DNA of 64,000 nt from Salinibacterium sp. PAMC 21357 (GCF_000247645.1 NZ_AHWA01000004.1:620001-684000); one strand, 5' to 3'; counted from the stretch's first letter, positions 27,331 through 36,105 are shown. Notes: generated by a model not told the origin, from the sequence alone. Made by a program: numbers and translations.

Positions 27331-28179
27331 CTCTTGAGCGGCGCGAGAGTCGGCTTCCCAAGCCGCATAAACCTCGGGGCGGCGATCGCCCAGGTAATCT
27401 GCTGAGTCGGCAACCCGACCAGATTCGGGAACGTCAACGATGAGCATCTCGGGAGCTGCCGCAGCCTGCGCAAGGCGAACGCCTTCCGGGCCAACCGCGA
27501 CGCTGCCACCCAGAAAGTCGCTGACATCGCCGGTCAACGACGCATGGTTTACGTAGGCGACGTAGATTCCGTTTTCGGCGGCGCGAGCCGGCACGATAGT
27601 TTCGGCGACATAGCGCCCTCCCGCATCGATGGCGGTGGGCACGAAGAGTATTTCCGCGCCGCGACTGGCCAGAGCACGCGCTGGTTCCGCGAACTCGATG
27701 TCGTAACAAATCTGGAGGGCCACTCGTCGCCCGTGAAGGACCACGATCTCTGAGAGTGCATTCGCGGGCTGAAACACGGCGTGCTCGGATGCCGACCAGA
27801 GGTGCACTTTGGCGTACTCCACAAGCTTCTTGCCCGCGTCATCCCACAGACCGGCACGGATCTCGTAGTCAGTTTCTGAGTCGTCACCGGCTGCACTAGT
27901 AGTCGAGCGGGTGACCGCGCGCGCTGCCGGGTAGCTGCCGACGATAGCGATGCCCGACGCCCGAGCGATCGCCGCGAAACGCTCCGCAAAACCGGCAATC
28001 TTCTCGCGGGCGAGCCAAGCGCCCAATTGCTCGGGAACGTACCCCGTGGCGAACAGCTCTGGCGTGATGAGCACCTGAGCCCCCGCAGCGGCGGCGCGTT
28101 CGGCGGCGACCATCAACGCGTCAAAATTCGTGTCAGGGTTCAACGCGCTGCTCACACTTTGAAGAAGTGCGATCCTCAT
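27322..28179 (-). CDS. carbon-nitrogen hydrolase (nitrilase superfamily)
   Basis: This 285-residue hydrolase has the complete Glu-Lys-Cys triad: Glu41 (ITPELFATGY), Lys124 (YAKVHLW) and Cys158 (LQICYDIEF). The family includes N-carbamoylputrescine amidase, which would act right after the agmatine deiminase encoded 2 kb away; deaminated-glutathione-type amidases are an alternative. It is on the same strand as the alcohol dehydrogenase-permease operon, with a 116-bp spacer holding degenerate repeats. The stop lies inside the terminator hairpin. Confidence 0.84.
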   Translation of the reverse strand: MRIALLQSVSSALNPDTNFDALMVAAERAAAAGAQVLITPELFATGYVPEQLGAWLAREKIAGFAERFAAIARASGIAIVGSYPAARAVTRSTTSAAGDDSETDYEIRAGLWDDAGKKLVEYAKVHLWSASEHAVFQPANALSEIVVLHGRRVALQICYDIEFAEPARALASRGAEILFVPTAIDAGGRYVAETIVPARAAENGIYVAYVNHASLTGDVSDFLGGSVAVGPEGVRLAQAAAAPEMLIVDVPESGRVADSADYLGDRRPEVYAAWEADSRAAQEGR

Positions 28180-28216
28180 GTGACCTCCGCTACGGGTACT
28201 TGGCTGGTGCTACTCG

Positions 28217-28265
28217 GCTATTGCTCTGGGGCTACTGTTCTGTGGCTACCGCTCTGGGGCTGCGG
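28217..28265. repeat. degenerate repeats GGCTAYYGYTCTGKG
   Basis: Imperfect ~15-bp units (ggctattgctctggg, gctactgttctgt, ggctaccgctctggg) fill the spacer between the Zn-alcohol dehydrogenase stop and the nitrilase-family start. No hairpin with a U-tract is visible. Confidence 0.4.
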
Positions 28266-28295
28266 CGATTCAGCGATTCAGCTCTCGACCTCCGG

Positions 28296-29417
28296 TTACG
28301 GCGTGGTCTCGTCGTCGAAGACAATAACGCGTCGACCGTTGTCCCCATCGCGCAACGCACGGAACGCATCATCCACATCGTCTAAAGCAATGTTGGCACC
28401 GATCATGCTCTCTATGGGCAACTGCCCATCGAGGTAAGCCTTAGCGATGCGCGGGAAGTCTCGCGCCGGCACAAGGCCACCATAGTTCGACCCAATGATC
28501 GTCTTGCCGTCGTATGCCAACTGAAGTGCGTCGAGCTCCACTCGCGTATTCTCCGGAGGCAACCCGACATAAACTGCACGCCCACCAGGACGGATGAGGT
28601 CAGGAAGCAGTTCCATCGTCGCAATTCGACCGATCGCTTCGAAAGCCACATTGGCTCCACCATTGGTCAGCGCGTTAATCTTCTCAACGAGATGCTCATC
28701 GCTCAAGAAACCATGAGTCGCTCCCATCAGGGCGGCCTGAGCGAGCTTCTCTTCTGAGACGTCGACCGCAATCACGGGGCTGGCCCCGGCAAGCCGCAGG
28801 GCGGCCACGATCGAGAGTCCAACGCCACCGACACCGATGACGACGGCGCTCTCACCGGCAGTGACTTTGGCGTTATTGACGACGGCTCCATACCCAGTGC
28901 CGACCGAGCATCCGATGAGACTGGCGACCGCAAAAGGAACATCATGCGGAATCGGGATCGCCGCAAATTCCGGCACGACGATGTACTCGCTCATGGCACC
29001 CACGGCGAGATACGGGTGCATCTCAACGCCATCAGAGTCGTGCCACCGCGTGGTTCCATCCGGGAGCATCGAGTCGTTGGACCGAACGAAACGGCAGGCC
29101 CAGGGAGCCCCGCTGGTGCATTCTGCACAGCGCTGGCAGGCCTGGTGCCACGCCACCACAACATGATCGCCCTCTGCGATGTTGCGAACTTCGGCACCAA
29201 CCGACTCGACTACCCCGGCCGCCTCGTGCCCCATGATGGCGGGCATCGGCACATTCCACTCACCGTCTACAACGTGACGGTCCGAGCCACATACTCCCGC
29301 TGCGCGCACCTGAATGCGCACCTCGGAGGCTTTCGGATCATCCAGCTGCAAGGTTTCGACGGCAACGTGTTTTTCTACGCCGCGATAGACGGCGGCACGC
29401 ACTGATCGTTTGCTCAT
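28296..29417 (-). CDS. zinc-dependent alcohol dehydrogenase
   Basis: This 373-residue MDR-family dehydrogenase has the catalytic zinc ligands CGSD and GHEAAG, the structural zinc loop C-Q-R-C-A-E-C...C (about 95-110), and the cofactor loop GVGGVGLS. The start at 29417 overlaps the permease stop (ATGA), so the two are coupled. In this neighbourhood it may reduce or oxidise the aldehyde or alcohol formed after amine oxidation. This is inference from context. Confidence 0.85.
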   Translation of the reverse strand: MSKRSVRAAVYRGVEKHVAVETLQLDDPKASEVRIQVRAAGVCGSDRHVVDGEWNVPMPAIMGHEAAGVVESVGAEVRNIAEGDHVVVAWHQACQRCAECTSGAPWACRFVRSNDSMLPDGTTRWHDSDGVEMHPYLAVGAMSEYIVVPEFAAIPIPHDVPFAVASLIGCSVGTGYGAVVNNAKVTAGESAVVIGVGGVGLSIVAALRLAGASPVIAVDVSEEKLAQAALMGATHGFLSDEHLVEKINALTNGGANVAFEAIGRIATMELLPDLIRPGGRAVYVGLPPENTRVELDALQLAYDGKTIIGSNYGGLVPARDFPRIAKAYLDGQLPIESMIGANIALDDVDDAFRALRDGDNGRRVIVFDDETTP

Positions 29418-30895
29418 TTGGTTCCTGCATTCTCGAAAGTGTCTTGGGCGGTGTATCCGCCACGATTTCCGCGGATGTTGAGCACCCAACTCATGAGCAG
29501 GTAGACGAGCATCGCCAGAACCACAGCGGGAACCGTTGCGGTCGTCCAGCTAAACATCGGCTGAGTTTCTAAAGTGATCGGGTTGTAGACCCAGAAATAG
29601 AACGTGGCGGATGCCGCGATAGCGATCATGGCCGCAATGTTTAGGCCGCCGTGGAACCGGAAAGGGGCTCCCGTTCCGGACGCGTACAGTGCCCGCAGCT
29701 GGATCCGCTGACGCCTCAAGAGGAAGTAGTCAGCAATGATGACGCCACAGATCGCCGCGACGAAAGCACCACTGATAATCACGAAGGTCTGGAATTGGCC
29801 GTAGAGGAAATCGGGGAAGAAGACCAAGACTGCCGGGAGGGCTAAGAATAGTGCGCACAGAACCGGCCAGCTAAAGCGCTCGAGAACGCGTCCGCTCGAC
29901 TGCTTCAGGGCGAGCACTGTCGAGTAGGCGATGGCCGCCATGCTGGTTACGTTGGCAAAGCCGACGAACAACAGTGTGAGCACGCCAAGAATCGGGCCTG
30001 CCACGGGAACCATCCACGCGGTGGGGTCGGACTCACCGATGAGCAGCGCCGCTGCCATTCCAACAATCTGGGCCACGACGGTGCCGAGCAAGATTCCCAA
30101 GTAGGTGGGCCAGAGCGCACTCTTGGGGCTGCGGGTGAGGCGCGCGAGCGTGCCCATCACCGGCCACCAGGAGAGTCCGGCACCAATATTGAACTCGATA
30201 GCAATAGCGAAGTTCAGCTGGTCGTCATCGAAGGGCGCAATCGGTGGGGCCTCAAGCAACTCTTGGAAAGAGTGCTGGCTCATGAGCAGCGCCATCATGA
30301 TGACGACGACAACGATCAGCCCGGGGGCGACGAACCTGTTGAGCTTGCTAATGGTGACGGGCCCACGGGAGAGCAGGTACCAGCCGGCCGCCAAAGCGAG
30401 AAGTGCGAAGGCAATCACGATCGGGCCGCCAGCAGCAAAATCGGTGCCGAAGGCCTGATTCGAGATCTGGGCGATCGCTCGACCGAACATCACACCGAGA
30501 AGGGAGGTCCACCCGGCTTCAACGAGAAGAACGATGGTGAAGACGACGATGACGACGCCGATTCCGCCGAAGACGGAGCGGAGGGTTCGGTACTGTTCAA
30601 CACCGAGGCGTTGGCTCAGCACAACACTGCCGAGGGCCATCACCGACAATCCGATGCTGTTGCCGATAAGCATCGCAGCGATTCCGTCCATAAAGCCGAC
30701 GAGAAGCACGGTGGAACCACCAATGAGGAACGCCCACGTCGCGATCGCGAGGCTCACGTTCACCCACGTGAAATCGGTCGCTTTCCAGACCCGCTCAGAC
30801 TTGAGCAGCGGCATAGAACTGTAGGTCGCTTCGTCAGCTACCGACGCGGCAACCTTCTGCGACCGTGTCTGGGTGTCCGGCTCCGACGCGCTCAT
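29414..30895 (-). CDS. NCS1-family permease (purine/cytosine permease-like)
   Basis: This 493-residue transporter has about twelve membrane helices and the NCS1 pattern of cytosine/allantoin/hydantoin permeases: WVNVSLAIATWAFLIGGS in the first helix, an IGAGLSWWPVMG central segment, and the DYFLLRRQ end of a late helix. The expected mode is Na+ or H+ symport of a small nitrogen compound. It lies between a 56-residue membrane protein and an alcohol dehydrogenase, with four-base overlaps on both sides. The substrate could be the amine or guanidine compound broken down by the neighbours. Confidence 0.84.
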   Translation of the reverse strand: MSASEPDTQTRSQKVAASVADEATYSSMPLLKSERVWKATDFTWVNVSLAIATWAFLIGGSTVLLVGFMDGIAAMLIGNSIGLSVMALGSVVLSQRLGVEQYRTLRSVFGGIGVVIVVFTIVLLVEAGWTSLLGVMFGRAIAQISNQAFGTDFAAGGPIVIAFALLALAAGWYLLSRGPVTISKLNRFVAPGLIVVVVIMMALLMSQHSFQELLEAPPIAPFDDDQLNFAIAIEFNIGAGLSWWPVMGTLARLTRSPKSALWPTYLGILLGTVVAQIVGMAAALLIGESDPTAWMVPVAGPILGVLTLLFVGFANVTSMAAIAYSTVLALKQSSGRVLERFSWPVLCALFLALPAVLVFFPDFLYGQFQTFVIISGAFVAAICGVIIADYFLLRRQRIQLRALYASGTGAPFRFHGGLNIAAMIAIAASATFYFWVYNPITLETQPMFSWTTATVPAVVLAMLVYLLMSWVLNIRGNRGGYTAQDTFENAGTK

Positions 30896-31062
30896 AGCAG
30901 CACCGTGAGCGCGAGAGGAAGAATGACGACTGTAGCCGCAATGGCGAGGAACACCGTTAGGGTTCGCGCGCTGAGTGGCGCGTGCACCGCGTCACCGGCC
31001 TCGTTCTTTTCGATTTCCTGGAGACGACGTTCGAGCTCGTCGCGGTTTGGGTCGGTGGTCAT
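30892..31062 (-). CDS. 56-residue single-helix membrane protein
   Basis: The start at 31062 has AGGACGA upstream. The product begins MTTDPNRDELERRLQEIEKN, a charged and probably coiled soluble part, followed by a single hydrophobic helix (TVFLAIAATVVILPLALTVLL) to the end. Its stop overlaps the permease ATG by four bases. The operon position and topology suggest an accessory subunit of the NCS1 permease, like the small partners of other transporters. No family is recognised. Confidence 0.75.
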   Translation of the reverse strand: MTTDPNRDELERRLQEIEKNEAGDAVHAPLSARTLTVFLAIAATVVILPLALTVLL

Positions 31063-31407
31063 GAGTTCGTCCTGCTTCCTTGCATTGCGAAAATTGGGTG
31101 AGCGCTAGAGAGAGGGCCAGCGAAAACTCGCCTGACCGTACGCTTATTCGGGTTTTAGGCGGTGTTGCCTATTTGTAAACCTTTTATGTTCTTAGGAAAA
31201 CTTTCGGCAAGACTACAAGTCTTTGTCTCGCCGTGTCAAAACTGCGAGAGGGCGGCAGATCTAGACGGACTTTTCTGCCCAACAGCGAAATTTGCTCAAA
31301 CGGAATCACAAAAGGCGAGTGCCTGTCGCGGCCAGTGATGTCACTGGATAGCGCGGGTACTCGCCTTGTGTGGGGGAAAACTAGCGAAGATCTTCCACTG
31401 CTGCGCC
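31063..31407. other. spacer with permease-operon promoter
   Basis: This 345-bp gap separates the 56-residue gene from the amidohydrolase stop. Its left part holds the minus-strand promoter (31152-31179). The rest shows no coding region or clear hairpin. Confidence 0.6.
31152..31179 (-). promoter_or_regulatory. permease-operon promoter with inverted repeat in the spacer
   Basis: Read on the minus strand, TTTACA (31174-31179) and TAAAAC (31152-31157) are 16 bp apart. Between them lies TAGGC-AACACC-GCCTA (31156-31171), a perfect 5+6+5 inverted repeat, the classical position for a repressor. Confidence 0.55.
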
Positions 31408-32646
31408 CTAACGATCTACAACGTGACCAGCCTTGAGAATCAGATCGATAGAAGTCTCTGGTTCCGACAGCACCGTCACGTCGTCCAATGGGTTCTTGTT
31501 CAGCACCAGCAGGTCCGCGAAGGCACCCGGCGCGATGACCCCGACTTGACCCTCCATGCCCATCAGCTCCGCCGCCGTCAGAGTGGCTGAACGCAAGATT
31601 TCCCAGGAACTCTGCACTTGAGCCCGCACACTGAATTCCTCACTCTGGTGTTGCTGCATATCCCCGAGCAAATCTGTGCCAAAGACGACGTTGACCCCGC
31701 CCCGGGTCGCGCGCGCCAGCGCTTCTAACCCAGCGTTGAGCACAAGGTCCACCTTCTCGTGGCTTGACTCAGAGAGACCGTTCTTTACGCCGTCGATCTT
31801 GAGGCGCTGATAGGTAATGAGCGTCGGAACCAAGTAGGCATTGTTCTCGACGAATAAGGCGACACTCTCGTCGTCGATGAGATTGCCATGTTCGATGCAC
31901 CTGACCCCTAGCTTGAGACCACGGTTTACGGCCCGAGCCGTGTATGCGTGCCCGGTTACGTAGCGGTTCACCGCACGCGCTTCCTCTACAACGGCAACGA
32001 TTTCTTCGTCTGAGAACTGGGTCGAATCCACCCGGTCGGTCGGTGAGGCCACTCCCCCAGACAACATGATCTTTACGTGGTTGGCTCCCGTTCGCAGTTG
32101 ATCTCGGGCACCCTTGCGAACAGCGTCGGCACCATCGCAGATGATGCTGATTGATGGACAGCATTGGTGGTCGTCCTGGAACGACGAGCCTGGCCCGCGC
32201 ATATCGCCATGACCGCCGGTCTGAGAGAGCGCTTTGCCCCCAAAGACGACACGTGGCCCGACAAAGAGCCCTTCCTCTACGGCTTGTGCCAGACCATAAT
32301 CTGCACCGGCGACGTCGCGCACGGTCGTGAATCCGCGGTGCAGCATGTCTTTCATGAGGCGCGCGGATTGTGCGGCGGCATAGTTTGGCGACCACGAGGA
32401 CAATCCGCCGAGATCTGCAGTGCCCGCCATGACATGCACGTGGCCATCGATGAGCCCCGGCATCACAATCTTGCCCGCAACGTCGAGGAGCTCTTCGCCC
32501 GGAAACAGCTCTCCCGTGACGGCCGAATCGCTAACCTCAGCGATTAGCCCGTCACGGATGGCGATTGTGCGCCCGGGAAGGATCGTGCCCGTCGCTATAT
32601 CGAGGACGGATGCATTAATAATGCGAAGTGAGTTCATGTGCGACAT
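31408..32646 (-). CDS. amidohydrolase (imidazolonepropionase/prolidase-like)
   Basis: This 412-residue metal-dependent amidohydrolase has the metal-binding HxH in MPGLIDGHVHVMAG (about 60-75), a GHAYTA His, an EHGNLIDDE block and the FGTDLLGD Asp. The family is broad and includes Xaa-Pro and N-acyl hydrolases and isoaspartyl peptidases, so the substrate is unknown. It is divergent from the RpiR regulator and close to a sodium:solute symporter gene, which together look like uptake and hydrolysis of one compound. Confidence 0.84.
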   Translation of the reverse strand: MSHMNSLRIINASVLDIATGTILPGRTIAIRDGLIAEVSDSAVTGELFPGEELLDVAGKIVMPGLIDGHVHVMAGTADLGGLSSWSPNYAAAQSARLMKDMLHRGFTTVRDVAGADYGLAQAVEEGLFVGPRVVFGGKALSQTGGHGDMRGPGSSFQDDHQCCPSISIICDGADAVRKGARDQLRTGANHVKIMLSGGVASPTDRVDSTQFSDEEIVAVVEEARAVNRYVTGHAYTARAVNRGLKLGVRCIEHGNLIDDESVALFVENNAYLVPTLITYQRLKIDGVKNGLSESSHEKVDLVLNAGLEALARATRGGVNVVFGTDLLGDMQQHQSEEFSVRAQVQSSWEILRSATLTAAELMGMEGQVGVIAPGAFADLLVLNKNPLDDVTVLSEPETSIDLILKAGHVVDR

Positions 32647-32720
32647 ACCGCGGCTTCCATGATCGAGAATGAGTCAGTGAGAAGTATCTTGAGGTAAATC
32701 ATCACAGAGTGCGACCGAAA

Positions 32721-32736
32721 TGCAAAGTTTTTTGCA
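32721..32736. promoter_or_regulatory. candidate RpiR operator (amidohydrolase/rpiR spacer)
   Basis: TGCAAA-GTTT-TTTGCA is a perfect 6+4+6 inverted repeat 15 bp before the regulator start, in the spacer shared with the divergent amidohydrolase. Related TTGCAAAA words occur before the symporter gene (33629-33650). Confidence 0.5.
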
Positions 32737-32751
32737 GGATTGTGAAGTGCC

Positions 32752-33600
32752 ATGCACCAGCTCAACGATTGGTTAGAGTCGCTCACCCTTGATCGCAAGG
32801 TCAGTTCGGGCACACGTTTCGTGGTGGCCGCGATCAAAGCTGATCCGGGTGCAGCGTCTTACCTTTCGGCGCAGAAACTGGCCGATCAAGCATCAGTCAA
32901 CGTTGCAACCGTAGTGAGGGCTGCCCAATTCTTGGGATTTTCAGGCTGGCCTTCGATGAAGTCAGAACTTCGCCACCGCTACCTCGCAACGATGACAAGT
33001 GAGGGGCTACTCGCCGAACATTCCACGTCAACTACGAGCCTCACCCAGGCCGCCATGGCTGCCGACTTGCGCAACTTGAATGTCATTGCGCGCTCAATCG
33101 ATGAAGACCAGGTGAAACGTGTCGCCGGCATCCTTGCCAATGCCCGACGTACCGCAGTTGTTGCTACTGGCAGCTATGCAGCCCCGGGAATCCAGCTCAG
33201 TCACATGGGACAGATGATGGGCTACGACATCGAACTGCTCACATCCTCCGGCACAAGTTTGGTAAATCGCATCAAGTTATTGGGCGAAGGCGACTGTCTA
33301 CTGACCTGCAATCTTTGGAGATCAAGCAAGTTCGTCCACAGTGTCGCAGAGATCGCGAAGAGTCGTGGTGCACACATCGTTGTGTTGGCGGATCGGCGTT
33401 CGTCGCTCTCCGATCTGGCTGAAGAAGCCTTCTTGGTGCCCAGCGAGGGGGTAAGTTTTGTGCCCTCGATCGTGGGCGCCATCTCGGTCGTGCAGGCGAT
33501 TCTCGCCGAGCTGGCAACGATAAACCCCCAGCAGACCACAGCTTCTCTTCGCGAGGTCGAAGCATTGTGGGCCGCTCTAGATTTGGTCGAACCTGTATAG
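32752..33600 (+). CDS. MurR/RpiR-family transcriptional regulator
   Basis: This 282-residue regulator has an N-terminal RpiR helix-turn-helix (LADQASVNVATVVRAAQFLGFSGWPSMK, about 45-70) and a C-terminal SIS sugar-phosphate-binding domain (about 130-260). RpiR proteins sense phosphorylated sugars or related metabolites. It sits between the divergent amidohydrolase and the downstream symporter and faces matching TGCAAA-type palindromes on both sides. Confidence 0.86.
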   Translation: MHQLNDWLESLTLDRKVSSGTRFVVAAIKADPGAASYLSAQKLADQASVNVATVVRAAQFLGFSGWPSMKSELRHRYLATMTSEGLLAEHSTSTTSLTQAAMAADLRNLNVIARSIDEDQVKRVAGILANARRTAVVATGSYAAPGIQLSHMGQMMGYDIELLTSSGTSLVNRIKLLGEGDCLLTCNLWRSSKFVHSVAEIAKSRGAHIVVLADRRSSLSDLAEEAFLVPSEGVSFVPSIVGAISVVQAILAELATINPQQTTASLREVEALWAALDLVEPV

Positions 33601-33628
33601 ATTTCTTGCATGTTACGAGCCGAAACTA

Positions 33629-33650
33629 TTTTGCAAAAAATATTGCAAAA
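33629..33650. promoter_or_regulatory. candidate RpiR operator upstream of the symporter
   Basis: The palindrome TTTTGCAAAA (33629-33638) and the related TATTGCAAAA (33641-33650) lie 69-90 bp before the symporter ATG. They share the TTGCAAA core with 32721-32736. They could bind the same regulator. Confidence 0.45.
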
Positions 33651-33718
33651 TGTAGATTCTCTCGTCAGAATGTTGAAACCCCTACGCACGCTTCCAGGGC
33701 TGACGAAGAGAGATATAC

Positions 33719-35146
33719 ATGCAAACGACACACGTCGTCATCTTGGTGGTCTACATCGCCCTCATGATCGCGATCGGGATCTGGTTCTCCCGCTCTAAGG
33801 CAGTTAGCGATGGCGACGACTTCGTCCTGGCCGGTCGCAGCCTGCCCGCACCAGTGCTCACTGGAACGCTACTTGCCACGTTTGTAGGCTCCGGCTCAAT
33901 CATCGGCGGTGCCAACTTCGTCTACAGTCACGGCCCACTTGCCGGCTTTGTTTTCTTTGGGGGCACGTTCCTCGGCATTATCTGCCTGTATTTCTTAGCG
34001 ACAAAGGTTCGACGAATGTCCCATTACACGATCCCCCAGCTACTGGAGGCGCGGTTTGGAAAGCGTGTTCGGGTATTGGGGACAGTGATCGTATTAGTCG
34101 CCTATATCGGCATCACGGCCTACCAATTTACCGGTGCTGGCTATATTTTCAGCTTGATTACACCGCTATCACCGGTGCAAGGAACCATCGTGGCAGCCCT
34201 CCTGATCACCTTCCTTGCGATGGGTGGCGGGCTTAAGTCCGTCGCATGGACGGACTTCTTCTCCGCTTTCGTTGTGGCGATCGCGCTTATCGCGTCTGTC
34301 TTTTTCGTCTTCATCAACGACGTTGGCGGCTGGGGTAGCTACGTCAATCAGCTCGACCCCGCCCTGCGATCCATTACCGGCGGCCTGACATCGATTCAGA
34401 TGCTGGGATTCTTCTTGCCGCTCTTCTTGCTTATTTTGGGCGACCAAAATATGCATCAGCGTCTGGCGGCGGCTAAGTCTGAGCGCGCCGCCCGCACGGC
34501 AACGATCGGCTTCTTCTTCGGGGCGATACTCATTATCGGCCCCATTATTTTGCTCGCGTCTGCATCGTCATTCCTGCAGCCTGATGTCACCGCAGACATG
34601 GCCGTGATCTCTCTCGGTGCCAACGGTTACACGCCGGCGGGCATCGGTGGCATGTTGCTGGCAGGAGCATTCGCACTCATCATCACGACCGGGTCATCGT
34701 ATCTACTCTCGTGCTCCGGCAACATCGTGCACGATCTCGTGTTTCAGTTCAAACACGTCAAGGTCGACAAGAGGCGAGCACTCGTACTCGGTCGCTGGTC
34801 CGTTCTCGGCGTCGCAGTACTCGCCTATGTGATGGTGCAGTTCTTCCCCAGCGTGCTCGCCCTCCAAATGTACGCCTACACGATGTACGGGGTCTCGATC
34901 ACGCCCGTGGTCTTAGCAGCTCTCTTCTGGAAGCGGGCAACTCCCGCTGGCGCCATCTCCGGAATGATCGCCGGTGGCCTAATGACAGTGATTTGGCAGC
35001 TCAGTAGCATGTCAGAGGAAATTAACGCCGTCGTAGTGTCGCTACCAGTGGCTCTCGTCGCGCTCATCGGAGTGAGTTTGGTAACCAAGAATCCGAAGGC
35101 TGACACCGAAGCGGAGCCGGCACCCACCGTCAGCACGTCGGCCTAA
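33719..35146 (+). CDS. sodium:solute symporter (SSS family)
   Basis: This 475-residue symporter has about 12-13 membrane helices. SSS hallmarks are the early GRSLPAPVLTGTLLATFVGSGSIIGGA segment, the GGGLKSVAWTDFF loop, and the GDQNMHQRLAAAKSERAAR cytoplasmic loop with the conserved Q-R. AGAGAG before the ATG is a modest ribosome site. The TTGCAAAA palindromes lie upstream and a strong terminator (35228-35275) follows. Substrate not identifiable; it probably feeds the amidohydrolase. Confidence 0.88.
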   Translation: MQTTHVVILVVYIALMIAIGIWFSRSKAVSDGDDFVLAGRSLPAPVLTGTLLATFVGSGSIIGGANFVYSHGPLAGFVFFGGTFLGIICLYFLATKVRRMSHYTIPQLLEARFGKRVRVLGTVIVLVAYIGITAYQFTGAGYIFSLITPLSPVQGTIVAALLITFLAMGGGLKSVAWTDFFSAFVVAIALIASVFFVFINDVGGWGSYVNQLDPALRSITGGLTSIQMLGFFLPLFLLILGDQNMHQRLAAAKSERAARTATIGFFFGAILIIGPIILLASASSFLQPDVTADMAVISLGANGYTPAGIGGMLLAGAFALIITTGSSYLLSCSGNIVHDLVFQFKHVKVDKRRALVLGRWSVLGVAVLAYVMVQFFPSVLALQMYAYTMYGVSITPVVLAALFWKRATPAGAISGMIAGGLMTVIWQLSSMSEEINAVVVSLPVALVALIGVSLVTKNPKADTEAEPAPTVSTSA

Positions 35147-35227
35147 GCCGAGAGTCAACTCCTACTAGCGTCACAACAGACAAGATCGAGCTGAATAGGC
35201 AACATCGCGGCGAGCATGCTGGAATAC

Positions 35228-35275
35228 AAAATGCCTCTTACTCCCTTGCAATTAAAAGGGAGTAAGAGGCATTTT
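35228..35275 (+). terminator. Rho-independent terminator after the symporter
   Basis: A perfect 20-bp stem (35228-35247 with 35256-35275) closes an eight-base loop and ends in a T-run, TTTTT. It ends symporter transcription and, being symmetric in its A/T flanks, may also stop transcripts from the right. Confidence 0.88.
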
Positions 35276-35409
35276 TGTACCGGAAGGTTCTCAAATCAAC
35301 TGGCCAGCTGAATCCTCAAGCGCATGCGCAAAGGCAGCGCATTCGGCAGCCGTCGACGACGGTATGGTGGCGCGCGGCCGGATCGCCTGATCGCCTGATC
35401 GAGCACGGC

Positions 35410-36099
35410 CTACTCGGTAGAGGCCCCGCTCAAGGCTCTAGATTTAACAGACTCTAGGTGCACTGTCATCGCTGCGCGTGCCGCTACCGCGTCTCCGGTT
35501 CTAAACGCTTCCAATATGCTGGTGTGCTCAGCGATTGTCTTAGCTGCGTCGCTTCCATCCTGCCAATTGAAAAACCGAAGCCGCTGAACTTGGCCACCGA
35601 GCGAGTTAAACGCAGCTAGGAGAAACTGGTTGCCGCCGTTTTCGGCAATCAATTGATGAAACAGCTCGTCGGCCTCCCAGTAGGCTCGCAACTCCGCATA
35701 TGAACCACCCAGCGGAGTAGCGCGCAGGCCGTCTATCGATTTCTCGAGAGCGGTAGTCAGCTCTGCGGTGCCCCTCTGACACGCCTCTTGCGTGATCACT
35801 GATTCGATTACCAGCCGCGCATCCATCCATTCGGCTAACTCAACGGGCGTAAACAGCGGTGCTACCCGGTAGCCCTTTAGCGCGACCCTGTGCACCATTG
35901 AGGTGGCCTCGAGTCTCGTCAATGCTTCTCGAACCGGAGTCGGAGATACCCCGAGTTCGCGCGCGACTCCGTCGATGCTTATGCTCGCTCCGGCCTCACG
36001 CTCACCGTTGAGCAAGGTCTGCAGGATGGCCTCATACACGTGATCGGCGAGCACCTCCCGGACAAGTGTTTTTGACTTCGGCGTCAAGTTGTCAGGCAT
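35410..36099 (-). CDS. GntR/FCD-family transcriptional regulator
   Basis: This 229-residue protein has an N-terminal GntR winged helix (SIDGVARELGVSPTPVREALTRLEATSMV, about 40-70) and a C-terminal FCD domain (about 85-220) of the kind that binds organic acids. It is last in the pdxA2-tctCBA-gntR minus-strand series, 50 bp after tctA. The start is preceded at once by CCTATAG (36106-36117), repeated twice in the pdxA2/kinase spacer, so autoregulation is likely. Confidence 0.87.
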   Translation of the reverse strand: MPDNLTPKSKTLVREVLADHVYEAILQTLLNGEREAGASISIDGVARELGVSPTPVREALTRLEATSMVHRVALKGYRVAPLFTPVELAEWMDARLVIESVITQEACQRGTAELTTALEKSIDGLRATPLGGSYAELRAYWEADELFHQLIAENGGNQFLLAAFNSLGGQVQRLRFFNWQDGSDAAKTIAEHTSILEAFRTGDAVAARAAMTVHLESVKSRALSGASTE

Positions 36100-36105
36100 A
36101 TTCGC

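Noticed and set aside
35384-35400. GATCGCCT direct repeat before the gntR stop
   Set aside because: Only two short copies in a spacer; too little to call a functional element.
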